Below the pieces are notes generated by a model. That model worked only from the letters and a program-made list of their open reading frames with translations. It was not told where the DNA came from and did not search any database. Position numbers and translations under genes: made by a program. Positions 19,945 to 28,099 of a DNA stretch of 64,000 nucleotides are shown piece by piece (within the stretch, counting starts at the first letter, position 1; each line of letters starts with the position of its first letter). The stretch is taken from contig NZ_QWVT01000029.1 of the NCBI RefSeq assembly GCF_003570705.1, positions 1 through 64,000 on the forward strand, written 5' to 3'. Source of the DNA: Mesobacillus zeae (GTDB taxonomy: Bacteria > Bacillota > Bacilli > Bacillales > Cytobacillaceae).

Positions 19945-21135
19945 TTGGATCAAAAAACGATAGATATCATTAAATCGACTGTGCCTGTCCTTGAAGAACA
20001 CGGAGAAAAAATCACGACAGTTTTTTATAAAAGGATGTTTGAAGACCATCCTGAATTATTGAATATTTTTAATCATGCCAATCAGAAGCAAGGAAGGCAG
20101 CAAAGAGCCTTGGCTTCAACTGTATATGCAGCAGCACAATATATCGATAATCTTGGTGCGATTCTTCCGGCAGTCAGAGTAATTGCCCACAAACACCGCA
20201 GCCTCGGCATCAAGCCGGACCAATATCCAATCGTAGGGAAGTACCTTTTGATCGCTATTAAGGAAGTACTCGGAGTTACTGCGAGTGATGATGTGATTGA
20301 AGCATGGGCTAAGGCATACGGTATGATTGCCGACGCCTTTATCGGTGTCGAAGCGGAAATGTACCAGGAGGCGGGCTGGGAGGGGTTTAAAAACTTCATT
20401 GTGGCCCGTAAGGAAAAGGAAAGTGAGCATATCACTTCCTTTTATCTGAAACCAGAAGATGGGAGCAAGCCTGCACCGTTTGTAGCCGGACAATATATCA
20501 GCATCATGCTAGAAATGGAAAACGAAACTTTTACGCATATCCGCCAGTACAGTCTGTCTGCAGCACCTGGCCGTGACCATTATCGAATCACAGTAAAAAA
20601 AGAAAATAGTAATAGCAATCCTGATGGCGTGGTTTCTAATTACCTCCACGATAAAATTGAGGAAGGGATGATCCTGAAACTCAGCGCCCCTGCAGGTGAC
20701 TTCGTCATTGATCTTAAAGGGAGCAATCCTGTTGTCCTCATTAGCGGAGGAGTAGGCCTTACACCAATGGTCAGCATGCTTCAGGCTGTCGTTGAAGCGC
20801 AGCCGGAGAGGAAGGTATCCTTTATTCATGCAGCATCTAATGGTCAGCTGCACGCCCTGGCCGATGAAGTAAGAGCATATGCAGCCAAAGGAAATGTGAG
20901 CAACTATGTCTTTTACGATTCCCCGAACGAAGATGATAGAGAGGCTGGACGCTTTGATGAAGAAGGTTTTGTCACAAAAGAGTGGCTGGAAGAGCATGTT
21001 CACCTGACAGATAGTGATGTCTACTTTTGCGGTCCTGTGCCATTCATGAAATCAATTCATTCATCGCTCAGGGAGCTTGGCGTGCCGCACGCCAATATTC
21101 ACTTTGAATACTTTGGACCAATGGAACAATTTTAA
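19945..21135 (+). CDS. hmp: Flavohemoglobin Hmp (nitric oxide dioxygenase)
   Basis: Detoxifies nitric oxide: to nitrate with oxygen, slowly to N2O without. The 396-aa protein has an N-terminal globin domain (residues 1-140, with proximal His in HKHRSLGIKPDQYPIVG), an FAD domain with RQYSLSAAP (near 197) and an NAD domain with LISGGVGLTPMVSML and YFCGPVPFM. I chose TTG 19945, nine bases after GGGAG; CTG 19942 and TTG 19936 are alternatives. The Fnr-type promoter fits a role beside nitrite reduction by the nrf operon further on. Confidence 0.94.
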   Translation: MDQKTIDIIKSTVPVLEEHGEKITTVFYKRMFEDHPELLNIFNHANQKQGRQQRALASTVYAAAQYIDNLGAILPAVRVIAHKHRSLGIKPDQYPIVGKYLLIAIKEVLGVTASDDVIEAWAKAYGMIADAFIGVEAEMYQEAGWEGFKNFIVARKEKESEHITSFYLKPEDGSKPAPFVAGQYISIMLEMENETFTHIRQYSLSAAPGRDHYRITVKKENSNSNPDGVVSNYLHDKIEEGMILKLSAPAGDFVIDLKGSNPVVLISGGVGLTPMVSMLQAVVEAQPERKVSFIHAASNGQLHALADEVRAYAAKGNVSNYVFYDSPNEDDREAGRFDEEGFVTKEWLEEHVHLTDSDVYFCGPVPFMKSIHSSLRELGVPHANIHFEYFGPMEQF

Positions 21136-21139
21136 TTGA

Positions 21140-21166
21140 AAGGGAAAGGGCAGAACCCTTTCCCTT
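21140..21166. terminator. Hairpin between hmp and the DUF1540 gene
   Basis: An 11-bp perfect stem AAGGGAAAGGG / CCCTTTCCCTT lies between two converging genes. T runs are weak on both strands, but the position supports a shared terminator. Confidence 0.7.
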
Positions 21167-21174
21167 ATTCCTAT

Positions 21175-21330
21175 CTATTCGGCCGGGACAAAGGTTTTAC
21201 AGTCTGTTTCACCTGAGCTATCAGCTGTATCCCCTACATTGCTGACAACGTATATCTGGTCGGCGCTGCATAGGTTTCCATGTGCCCAGTACTGGCAGTT
21301 GTTGACCTCGCATAGAACATCTTTTGCCAT
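21175..21330 (-). CDS. Small cysteine-rich DUF1540 protein
   Basis: A 51-aa protein starting MAKDVLCEVNNCQYW. The cysteine pattern (C-x4-C, later GNLC and TDC) is that of DUF1540 proteins, which probably bind a metal; their function is not established. ATG 21330 follows AAGGGGG by about eight bases, better than upstream Met codons. It stands alone and converges on hmp. Confidence 0.8.
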   Translation of the reverse strand: MAKDVLCEVNNCQYWAHGNLCSADQIYVVSNVGDTADSSGETDCKTFVPAE

Positions 21331-21502
21331 TCGCATGACCCCCTTAGCAAGTATGGAACAATGATAGTATTTTCTTTTTAGGCTGAGAAAACCAGCCAAT
21401 AATTACCATATAACTTCCGTGGTGGCGAAAATATGTGAATCCTCATTTTCGCACCAAACATTGAACATGCGATTACCAAATTATCCATATTGAACTCCCT
21501 AC

Positions 21503-21540
21503 CCTGTCTATTCTCATTCTTATAGTTATCAATAGACAGG
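21503..21540. repeat. Inverted repeat in the DUF1540-znuA gap
   Basis: Ten-base perfect arms CCTGTCTATT / AATAGACAGG are 18 bases apart. No T run follows on either strand, and it does not look like a Fur or Zur box. It lies beyond the znuA terminator. Function unknown. Confidence 0.6.
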
Positions 21541-21565
21541 CTGTTGTAAACATTCCCTTCATTTA

Positions 21566-21595
21566 CAAAAAAATCCCCCGGGAATGCCCGAGGAA
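21566..21595 (-). terminator. Terminator of znuA
   Basis: On the minus strand CCTCGGG-CATT-CCCGGGG forms a stem with one G-T pair and is followed by a T run. It lies just after the znuA stop. Confidence 0.88.
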
Positions 21596-21601
21596 GTAGA
21601 T

Positions 21602-22558
21602 TTATTCATTTAATGCTTTTTTCAAGGTTTTAAGGTTCTTATCCATAAGCGTGAAGTAAGTTTCCTTGTTATCAATATCCTTCTCTGTCAGAACGGAAAG
21701 ATTGTGGAGGGTAAGCGATTTGGCTCCAATTTCTTTCTGGACAGTTTCAGCAATGCTAGATTTGAAATTCTGCTCGGAAAGGACATATTTGATTTTTTCT
21801 TTTTTTGCATGGGAGACGAGCTGGCCAAGCTGTTTCTGGGACGGTTCGTTGGTTGTTGAAAGTCCTGAGATGCTCGTTTGCTTAATTCCGTAACGCTCTT
21901 CCCAATAGCCGTATGCAGCGTGGGAGACAAGGACTTCATCATGCTTGGAATCCACAAGTGAGCTTTCGAACTTTTTGTCCAATGCGTCCAATTCGTCAGC
22001 AAGCTCCTTATAATTTTGATTGAATTTTTCTTTCTTAGAAGGAAGCTGCTCTCCAAGCTTTTCATTTATTTCTGCAGCCATTTCTTTTGCATACACAGGG
22101 TCCAGCCACACATGTGGATCAATATCGCCATGATGATGACCGTCATCTGTTTTTTCTTCATCTTCACTGTGGGCTTCTTCATCGTGTCCTTTTTCAAAGT
22201 GAATATTTTCACCAGCGGGAAGGAGTTCGACATTCTCGCCAGCAAGCGTATTTTTTGCTTTTTCTACAAATCCTTCCAGACCAAGTCCTACATAAATAAA
22301 TAATTCTGAATCCGCAAGCTCCATCATATCTTTTTGCGAAGGCTCGAATGTGTGCTCATCTGCGCCTGGAGGATAAATAGTCTTAACGTCTACGTTTTTT
22401 CCTCCGATTCTTTCTGCAAAGTATTGGAGGGGATAGACGGTTGTGTATATATCTACTTTATTCTTATCTTCTTTACTTTCGTTCTTTGCCTCGGAACAGC
22501 CCGAGAGAATAAGGCTTGCACCGAGTAAGGATGCCGCCAGTACACCAAATTTATTCAT
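21602..22558 (-). CDS. znuA: Zinc ABC transporter substrate-binding lipoprotein ZnuA/AdcA
   Basis: Captures zinc outside the membrane for an ABC importer. The 318-aa protein has a lipoprotein signal ending LILSGC and the cluster A-I metal-binding fold, with zinc ligands in GADEHTFEPSQ and DPHVWLDPVYA. A charged loop rich in His/Asp/Glu (about residues 120-145, with HHHGD) is typical of zinc-specific members. No permease or ATPase gene lies nearby, so it must work with components encoded elsewhere. A near-perfect Zur box sits about 42 bases upstream. Confidence 0.93.
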   Translation of the reverse strand: MNKFGVLAASLLGASLILSGCSEAKNESKEDKNKVDIYTTVYPLQYFAERIGGKNVDVKTIYPPGADEHTFEPSQKDMMELADSELFIYVGLGLEGFVEKAKNTLAGENVELLPAGENIHFEKGHDEEAHSEDEEKTDDGHHHGDIDPHVWLDPVYAKEMAAEINEKLGEQLPSKKEKFNQNYKELADELDALDKKFESSLVDSKHDEVLVSHAAYGYWEERYGIKQTSISGLSTTNEPSQKQLGQLVSHAKKEKIKYVLSEQNFKSSIAETVQKEIGAKSLTLHNLSVLTEKDIDNKETYFTLMDKNLKTLKKALNE

Positions 22559-22599
22559 AATGTGCCTCCAAGTTCTAGTATTGCTCTGCCATGCTGATG

Positions 22600-22622
22600 T
22601 AATCCGTAATGATTACGATTTA
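22600..22622. promoter_or_regulatory. Zur box upstream of znuA
   Basis: TAATCCGTAATGATTACGATTTA matches the B. subtilis Zur operator AAATCGTAATNATTACGATTT with a single change in the left arm. It lies in the divergent znuA/ytiB region and predicts zinc repression of znuA, possibly also of ytiB, itself a zinc enzyme. Confidence 0.88.
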
Positions 22623-22728
22623 CTCTTTGTATCTTACATAAAAATGTACCAAAAATCAAGGAGTTCACTTGCTGAGAAAATTACGGTATCCTTATATCGT
22701 AAAAGAGTAAGGATGCGGAGGTATGGGG

Positions 22729-23292
22729 ATGAGAGTACTAGAGGAGATTCTTAGCTACAATGAAAAATTTGTTGCAGAAAAAAAGTATGAGGAATTTACC
22801 ACTACTAAATTTCCGAATAAGAAGATGGTGATCCTGACATGCATGGACACAAGGTTGCTTGAACTTCTTCCTAAAGCCCTTAACGTTGGGAATGGGGATG
22901 TTAAGATTGTTAAGAATGCGGGAGCGCTTGTTACCCATCCTTTTGGAAGTATCATGAGAAGTTTGCTCGTAGCTGTATATCAGCTTCAGGCAGAGGAAGT
23001 CCTTGTTATTGGCCACCATGACTGCGGAATGAGCGGAATGAAGCCTGAGGCTGTCATTGAAGAGATGAAAATACGGGGTATTAAAGAAGAAACGCTTGAT
23101 ACGCTCTGTTATTCAGGGATTGATATTAAAGAGTGGTTTCACGGCTTTGACAACGTTACCCAAAGCGTTGCACACAGTGCTGATATGATCAAGAAGCATC
23201 CGCTTCTGCCAAAGGACGTTCCGGTACACGGGCTTGTCATTGATCCAGCAACAGGAAAGCTTGACCTTGTAGTGAATGGATATCAAGCCTGA
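22729..23292 (+). CDS. ytiB: Beta-class carbonic anhydrase (YtiB)
   Basis: Interconverts CO2 and bicarbonate with a zinc centre. The 187-aa protein has the beta-class ligands in [11 protein letters not shown] (Cys-x-Asp-x-Arg) and [10 protein letters not shown] (His-x2-Cys). ATG 22729 is seven bases after GCGGAGG; the ATG at 22723 is too close to it. It is divergent from znuA across the Zur box, and its end overlaps the converging yidD gene by ten bases. Confidence 0.9.
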   Translation: MRVLEEILSYNEKFVAEKKYEEFTTTKFPNKKMVILTCMDTRLLELLPKALNVGNGDVKIVKNAGALVTHPFGSIMRSLLVAVYQLQAEEVLVIGHHDCGMSGMKPEAVIEEMKIRGIKEETLDTLCYSGIDIKEWFHGFDNVTQSVAHSADMIKKHPLLPKDVPVHGLVIDPATGKLDLVVNGYQA

Positions 23293-23549
23293 TCATCGTC
23301 ATACTTTTGAGAGTCTTTTTTCCTTGAGGGCCACTCGTCCGGTACCGGATCGAAGCCGCCGGGGTGGAATGGATGGCATTTCGAGATACGGATGATCGCC
23401 ATCAAGCTGCCTTTGAAGGCGCCGAATTTCGTGACAGCTTCGAGCCCGTAATGGGAACAGGTCGGGTAGAAACGGCACGATGGCGGCTTTAGTGGAGAGA
23501 TTGCCACTTGGTAAAATCGGATCAGTTTCAGAACGGCTTTCTTCAGCAA
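23283..23549 (-). CDS. yidD: YidD, membrane protein insertion efficiency factor
   Basis: An 88-aa protein with the YidD core: [29 protein letters not shown] and the [12 protein letters not shown] ending. It is thought to help YidC/Sec insert membrane proteins; in E. coli it sits at the inner membrane through an amphipathic helix. The TTG at 23549 is chosen because AAGGAGG lies seven bases before it. The C-terminal tail is acidic (YDDDQA). Same gene as B. subtilis ytjA. Confidence 0.9.
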   Translation of the reverse strand: MLKKAVLKLIRFYQVAISPLKPPSCRFYPTCSHYGLEAVTKFGAFKGSLMAIIRISKCHPFHPGGFDPVPDEWPSRKKDSQKYDDDQA

Positions 23550-23686
23550 ATTGATTGCCTCCTTCTGAAACAAACATAGCATATTTTCTAAAATCCGTCT
23601 AAATGTGAAAATTCTTTGTAAACTGATGAATTTACTCGGAATTTAATGTATAATGAAATCAGCAACCATTAAGGAGTGATTCATAC

Positions 23687-24160
23687 ATGCCATCTGTCGA
23701 AAGTTTTGAACTCGACCATAATGCAGTCAAAGCTCCATATGTCAGGCACTGCGGTGTCCACAAAGTAGGGAGCGACGGTATCGTCAACAAGTTTGATATC
23801 CGTTTTTGTCAGCCAAACAAACAGGCTATGAAGCCTGATACAATCCATACACTTGAACATCTGCTTGCCTTTAACCTGCGCGGGCATGCTGAAAAATACG
23901 ATCACTTTGAAATCATTGACATTTCTCCGATGGGCTGCCAGACAGGCTATTACCTAGTTGTAAGCGGTACGCCGACAGTGAGAGAGATCATCGATTTACT
24001 TGAAGCTACGTTTAAGGAAGCAGTCGAAATAACTGAAATTCCAGCAGCGAATGAAAAACAGTGCGGCCAGGCAAAACTGCATGACCTTGAAGGAGCCAAG
24101 AAGCTTATGCATTTTTGGCTGCAGCAGGATAAAGCGAAACTGGAACAAGTATTTGCATAA
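23687..24160 (+). CDS. luxS: S-ribosylhomocysteine lyase LuxS
   Basis: Cleaves S-ribosylhomocysteine to homocysteine and the autoinducer-2 precursor, part of SAM recycling. The 157-aa protein has the metal site HTLEHLLAF (HxxEH, near residue 54) and the third ligand in [20 protein letters not shown] holds the catalytic cysteine. AAGGAG lies 11 bases before the ATG. It is a single gene with its own terminator. Confidence 0.97.
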   Translation: MPSVESFELDHNAVKAPYVRHCGVHKVGSDGIVNKFDIRFCQPNKQAMKPDTIHTLEHLLAFNLRGHAEKYDHFEIIDISPMGCQTGYYLVVSGTPTVREIIDLLEATFKEAVEITEIPAANEKQCGQAKLHDLEGAKKLMHFWLQQDKAKLEQVFA

Positions 24161-24169
24161 TCGAGAAGA

Positions 24170-24197
24170 AAGGACCGGCGTATGCCGGTCCTTTTTT
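24170..24197 (+). terminator. Terminator of luxS
   Basis: AAGGACCGGC / GCCGGTCCTT with a short loop is followed by six Ts, 10 bases after the luxS stop. Confidence 0.94.
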
Positions 24198-24216
24198 GCC
24201 ATCCATCCCTCTTTTG

Positions 24217-24390
24217 TTAATGGCTGCTGTTTTCTTTTTCTTTTTCTTTGTCCTCGTCCGAGTCCGAGTACGGATTCTTTTCGAGAGGGTCCACTGTATG
24301 TTTGTACGTATAGGCCTTCGAAGTCGTTACTACACTCAGGATGAGTACAAGAATGACAATGATGACCGCAATAATTAGAACTGGATACAT
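24217..24390 (-). CDS. ytzI: YtzI-like small membrane protein
   Basis: A 57-aa protein beginning MYPVLIIAVIIVILVLILSV, a single N-terminal membrane segment (about residues 4-22). It continues with YTYKHTVDPLEKNPY and a highly charged tail rich in Asp, Glu and Lys. AAAGGAGG lies before the ATG. B. subtilis has a similar small protein, YtzI, near luxS and dps, recalled from memory. Function unknown. It converges with luxS. Confidence 0.8.
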   Translation of the reverse strand: MYPVLIIAVIIVILVLILSVVTTSKAYTYKHTVDPLEKNPYSDSDEDKEKEKENSSH

Positions 24391-24453
24391 AAAAAGACCT
24401 CCTTTGCCTCAAAATGATTTTATCATGTTCTTGTCCCTGCTCGCATGAGATAT

Positions 24454-24479
24454 GTTTTAAGTGCCTGGGGACAGGGAAT
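24454..24479 (+). promoter_or_regulatory. Candidate SigB promoter of dps
   Basis: GTTTTA (24454-24459) and GGGAAT (24474-24479), 14 bases apart, resemble the SigB elements GTTTAA and GGGTAT. dps is a SigB-dependent stress gene in B. subtilis. The ATG is 26 bases downstream, allowing a short leader. Confidence 0.55.
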
Positions 24480-24504
24480 GGAATAGCAGAGGAGGTTATT
24501 CAAT

Positions 24505-24942
24505 ATGTCAACAGAATTGATACAAGCTGTAAACAAACAAGTAGCCAACTGGACGGTGCTTTATGTAAAGCTACATAATTATCACTGGTTCGTAAAGGGT
24601 CCGCATTTCTTTACATTACATGAGAAATTTGAAGAGCTTTACAATGAGGCGTCTGTCGTAATTGATGAATTTGCTGAGCGTGTTCTTGCGCTTGACGGCA
24701 AGCCTGTGGGCACAGTGAAAGAATGCCTTGAAATTTCTTCTATTCAAGAGGCATCTGGCTCTGAAAACGAAAAAGATATGGTCCGCGCTTTAAGTGAGGA
24801 CTTTTCAAAAATTGTGGATGAACTGCAGGCAGGGATAGAGCTCGCTCAGCAATCTGAAGACGAGGGTACAGCCGATATGCTCCTTGGCGTCAAGAAAAGC
24901 CTTCGCAAACATCTCTGGATGTTCAAAGCATACTTGGCTTAA
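24505..24942 (+). CDS. dps: Dps-family ferritin-like DNA-protecting protein
   Basis: Stores iron and shields DNA during stress as a dodecamer. The 145-aa protein has the Dps ferroxidase signature: HNYHWFVKGPHFFTLHEKFE (His and Asp/Glu ligands at subunit interfaces) and YNEASVVIDEFAERVLALDG. GAGGAGG lies before the ATG. It is a single gene with a candidate SigB promoter and its own terminator. Confidence 0.95.
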   Translation: MSTELIQAVNKQVANWTVLYVKLHNYHWFVKGPHFFTLHEKFEELYNEASVVIDEFAERVLALDGKPVGTVKECLEISSIQEASGSENEKDMVRALSEDFSKIVDELQAGIELAQQSEDEGTADMLLGVKKSLRKHLWMFKAYLA

Positions 24943-24952
24943 AAGACTTAAT

Positions 24953-24996
24953 AAACCAGCCGTGCGCAATTCCATTGCCGCGGCTGGTTTGTTGTT
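24953..24996 (+). terminator. Terminator of dps
   Basis: AAACCAGCCG / CGGCTGGTTT arms with an 18-base loop are followed by a T-rich stretch, ten bases after the dps stop. Confidence 0.85.
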
Positions 24997-25040
24997 TTAT
25001 TTAAAAAATTCTAAAGTCCATGGTCGTAACTACTTTACAT

Positions 25041-25067
25041 AAAAAAGAGCCTGCGTAAGGCGCAGAC
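25041..25067 (-). terminator. Terminator of the DUF6154 gene
   Basis: On the minus strand GTCTGCG / CGCAGGC with a CCTTA loop is followed by TCTTTTTT. It lies about 30 bases after the stop of the 25099-25356 gene. Confidence 0.82.
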
Positions 25068-25098
25068 CCATATATCAGAAATATGTATTTTGCTGTTA

Positions 25099-25356
25099 TT
25101 AATGGATATTGCGGGATGGATATAATGGAGCGCGATGCTGCCCGAATTCTTCCTGTGCGAATTTTCCTTTCAAGCTTTCGATGAGATAGACGCCCATTAA
25201 ATTGTAAAGCTCCTGTGTATCAAGTTCCTGGATCAGCTTGATTAAATCATCGCGGCTCATTTCCTCCAGAAAAGCGAAAGCCAGCATATCGATGTCTTCC
25301 TCATCGCCCGTGAGTTTGTTCCGGTATAACTCATACAGTTCATCAATCAGTTTCAT
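25099..25356 (-). CDS. DUF6154-like small acidic protein
   Basis: An 85-aa, Glu/Leu-rich, probably all-helical protein starting MKLIDELYELYRNKLTGDEE, with no membrane segment or signal. It resembles a small family conserved in Bacillaceae that I recall as DUF6154; no function is known. ATG 25356 follows GAGGGGAG by about eight bases, so six upstream in-frame codons are discarded. Monocistronic, with its own terminator. Confidence 0.75.
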   Translation of the reverse strand: MKLIDELYELYRNKLTGDEEDIDMLAFAFLEEMSRDDLIKLIQELDTQELYNLMGVYLIESLKGKFAQEEFGQHRAPLYPSRNIH

Positions 25357-25598
25357 TTTTCTCACTCCCCTCACTTTTTCTGGTCTTCAGTTTCTTTTCT
25401 TCTTATATGTATTAAATACCCTAAACCGGCTAATTTATTCCTATTTTTGTTAAATAGGAAGCTTCCACCCATCCATTGTACATTTATTTTAACATGGATA
25501 TTGAAATACCAATAAATTTTTGGACATGTTTTTTTGACAATCTTCGCCGTATAAATAGGGGAGAAAGACGGAAACCTGTAAAAAAGGAGTGAGATGCG

Positions 25599-25919
25599 GT
25601 GCTCGGAATGAAAAAAACGTATTATATCGATATAGGGAGCGGTGAAATTTCCCAAAGCAGAAGCTCATCTGCATGGAATTATAAAATATCTGCAAGTGAT
25701 GAGGAGATTATCCGTTTGAGGGAAAAATTTGAGCAAAACTATTCAACTGACTGGCAAAACTTCTTCAGAGCCCATGTTCCCTATGTCCAATATCACTATG
25801 ACAGGGAAAACGACGCTCAGGATAAAACACTGCTTGAAATTTATAAAACCATACATGAGCTAGGGGATGCAGATGCAAAAAAACATATTGAGACCATGGG
25901 AATCCTTCCAGATCTTTAG
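25599..25919 (+). CDS. Conserved hypothetical protein
   Basis: A 106-aa soluble protein with N-terminal YYIDIGSGEIS, then NYSTDWQNFFRAHVPYVQYH and a helical C-terminus. I recall similar Bacillus proteins sometimes labelled hydrolase, but I see no catalytic motif to support that. GTG 25599 is nine bases after AAGGAG; an in-frame ATG three codons later lacks good spacing. It stands upstream of mutTA with its own ribosome site. Confidence 0.75.
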   Translation: MLGMKKTYYIDIGSGEISQSRSSSAWNYKISASDEEIIRLREKFEQNYSTDWQNFFRAHVPYVQYHYDRENDAQDKTLLEIYKTIHELGDADAKKHIETMGILPDL

Positions 25920-25999
25920 GTTCACAGGGCGGCAGTTAACTGCTGTCCCTTTTTTTGATTTATAATAGTGATAATATGAAGTATACAGTGAGGTAAATC

Positions 26000-26467
26000 A
26001 TGAAACAATTCAAAGACCATGAAGGGAAGGATATTCGGTTTTCTTTCGAGAAAGACAGCTTTGGCAGTGAGCCGGGACATGTTCTGGTTATATGTAGGAG
26101 TGGCGGGAATTGGCTTTTTACTGCACATTCAGAGAGAGGGCTTGAGTTTCCCGGCGGCAAGAAGGAAAAAGGTGAAACACCTGAAGAAGCCGCTGTGCGG
26201 GAAGTGCGTGAAGAAACGGGCGCCATTGTAAAAGAGCTGAAATTCATCGCAGAGTATGAAGTAACTGGTCCTTCAGGAAATTTTGTCAAACGTGTATTCT
26301 ATGCGGATATCAATGAATTTTTACCGCAAAGCCACTATTTCGAAACAAAGGGTCCTGTTTTTGCAAAAGTCGATCTTTTGAAGGAACGTTTTGGTGCGGA
26401 ATACAGCTTCATTATGAAGGATGATGTAATGAAATGGGTACTCGAATATCTTGGAGAAACAAGTTGA
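26000..26467 (+). CDS. mutTA: Nudix nucleoside triphosphate hydrolase MutTA/YtkD
   Basis: Hydrolyses oxidised nucleotides such as 8-oxo-dGTP and so limits mutation. The 155-aa protein has a complete Nudix box, GGKKEKGETPEEAAVREVRE followed by ETGA (near residues 52-75). FETKGPVFAK and FSFIMKD-like YSFIMKD further on match B. subtilis YtkD. It stands alone before the converging ytlDCA operon, the same neighbourhood as in B. subtilis. Confidence 0.9.
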   Translation: MKQFKDHEGKDIRFSFEKDSFGSEPGHVLVICRSGGNWLFTAHSERGLEFPGGKKEKGETPEEAAVREVREETGAIVKELKFIAEYEVTGPSGNFVKRVFYADINEFLPQSHYFETKGPVFAKVDLLKERFGAEYSFIMKDDVMKWVLEYLGETS

Positions 26468-26494
26468 CACAACTCAAGTAGCAAAAGCAGGGAG

Positions 26495-26520
26495 AGGCCG
26501 GCTCAAGGGGAAGCTGGCCT
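26495..26520. terminator. Hairpin between mutTA and ytlD
   Basis: AGGCCGGCT / AGCTGGCCT with an eight-base loop lies between two converging genes and touches the ytlD stop. T runs are weak on both sides, so it is only a moderate terminator. Confidence 0.6.
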
Positions 26521-27327
26521 TCAACCGTTTTTAATCAATTTCTTTTCAAGCAGCTCAACGGCTTGGTACATGAGTGTAGCGAAAACAGCGATAATCAAGA
26601 GGGACAATAGGACAAGCGTGAAATCGAACACCTGGAAGCCATAGATAATCATATATCCAAGTCCCTTTGAGGACGCGAGGAATTCGCCGACAATGACTCC
26701 TACCCATGACAATCCTACGTTTACTTTTAGGGTTGAGATAATGGTTGGGAAAGATGCCGGGAGAACGGCTTCCTTAAAGCACTGAAACCGGGTAGCTCCG
26801 AAGGTTTGAAGGACTTTCAAGTAGTTATGGTCAACCTCCCGGAATGATGTGAAAACCACAATTGTGGTGATGATGATAGAAATGATTGCCCCCATTGCAA
26901 CGATTGATGTAAGATTTGGCCCAAGAGCTACAATCAAAATGGGGCCAAGCGCTATTTTGGGCATAGCGTTGAGGACGACGAGGTAGGGGTCAAGGATTTT
27001 GGAAAGCAGGGGTGACCACCATAATAACGCAGCGAGACAGGTGCCTAATAGCGTCCCCAGAATAAAGCCAAGGACGGTCTCTGTAAGGGTAATGCCAAGG
27101 TTGGCAGCAAGGGAACCGTCTGTCAGTTTAGTTTGAAGCAGCTCCCATATTTTCGAAGGAGAGCTAAAGAGCAAAGGGTCAATCCAATTCTTCCTGCTGG
27201 CAAGCTCCCAGATAGAAAAGAAAGCCAGGAAAATGAGCAGTTGATAGAAGCGGATCTGCTTATGTCCCTTGTTCAGCCTTTTAATATACTGGAGATGAAG
27301 TTGTTCTGTTTCATTCTTCGGGTTCAA
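26521..27327 (-). CDS. ytlD: ABC transporter permease YtlD (SsuC/TauC-like)
   Basis: The membrane channel of an uptake system of the nitrate/sulfonate/thiamine-precursor type. About 268 aa with six segments; the BPD-transporter loop contacting the ATPase is [23 protein letters not shown] 27327 is chosen because AAGGAG lies ten bases before it, giving a 17-base overlap with ytlC. The substrate is not evident. Confidence 0.88.
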   Translation of the reverse strand: MNPKNETEQLHLQYIKRLNKGHKQIRFYQLLIFLAFFSIWELASRKNWIDPLLFSSPSKIWELLQTKLTDGSLAANLGITLTETVLGFILGTLLGTCLAALLWWSPLLSKILDPYLVVLNAMPKIALGPILIVALGPNLTSIVAMGAIISIIITTIVVFTSFREVDHNYLKVLQTFGATRFQCFKEAVLPASFPTIISTLKVNVGLSWVGVIVGEFLASSKGLGYMIIYGFQVFDFTLVLLSLLIIAVFATLMYQAVELLEKKLIKNG

Positions 27328-28084
27328 GTGATTCCAGCTCCTTCCAGATGACTTGGAACAGCTCATTGTAAGCTGGATGATGTCTTGCTTCGAAAGGGCT
27401 TAATAACCTGAGGTTTTCAGGGACATCGAAGATTTTGTGGATTTTACCTGGCCGCTGGGAAAATAGGAGTACCCGGTTACTCATGGCGATTGCCTCTCCA
27501 ATATCGTGCGTGACAAGAATGGCTGTTTTGTTAAACGTTTTAAAAGTGCTTGACACCAAGTTTTCCAGTTTCAGTTTTGTCTGGTAGTCAAGTGCTGAGA
27601 ATGGTTCGTCAAGGAGCAAAAGCTTTGGGTTCGTTGCAAGTGTCCTTACCAAAGCGACACGCTGCCGCATACCGCCTGAGAGTTGTTTCGGGTAGGAAGT
27701 AAGGACATTTCTAAGCTCCATTTTGTCCAACAGGGCAAGCGTTTCGGTTTTTATCGCATGGTTTAGTGTCCCGTTGATTTTCGGGCCGATTAAAATATTT
27801 TCTTCAATTGTCTTCCATGGAAAAAGATAATCCTGCTGAAGCATATAGCCTATCCCGCTGTCTGTTTTGCCAGTATTCTTTCCGTCAAGCATAGCGCAGC
27901 CTCTTGCCGGCTGGATCAGCCCTGCAATGATGGAAAGAAGCGTTGTTTTTCCGCAGCCGCTGGGGCCGAGGAAGGAAACGAATTCACCTTCCTTTATATC
28001 AATGTTTATATTCCGAAGAGCGGGGGTCGCAGACGTTTTCGTAAAATAAGTATGGTGAATATCGTTTAGTGTTAGAAACCCCAA
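27311..28084 (-). CDS. ytlC: ABC transporter ATPase YtlC
   Basis: Drives the YtlDCA uptake system. The 257-aa protein has Walker [10 protein letters not shown] (near residue 38), a Q-loop in [12 protein letters not shown], the signature LSGGMRQRV, Walker [13 protein letters not shown] and the switch His in [12 protein letters not shown] 28084 follows AGGGGTG. It lies 15 bases after ytlA and overlaps ytlD. Confidence 0.93.
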   Translation of the reverse strand: MGFLTLNDIHHTYFTKTSATPALRNINIDIKEGEFVSFLGPSGCGKTTLLSIIAGLIQPARGCAMLDGKNTGKTDSGIGYMLQQDYLFPWKTIEENILIGPKINGTLNHAIKTETLALLDKMELRNVLTSYPKQLSGGMRQRVALVRTLATNPKLLLLDEPFSALDYQTKLKLENLVSSTFKTFNKTAILVTHDIGEAIAMSNRVLLFSQRPGKIHKIFDVPENLRLLSPFEARHHPAYNELFQVIWKELESLEPEE

Positions 28085-28099
28085 TTACCTGCACCCCTC

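Noticed and set aside
22680-22703. TTACGGTATCC...ATATCGTAA inverted repeat before ytiB
   Set aside because: Only five-base arms match a Zur half-site; the true Zur box is at 22600-22622.
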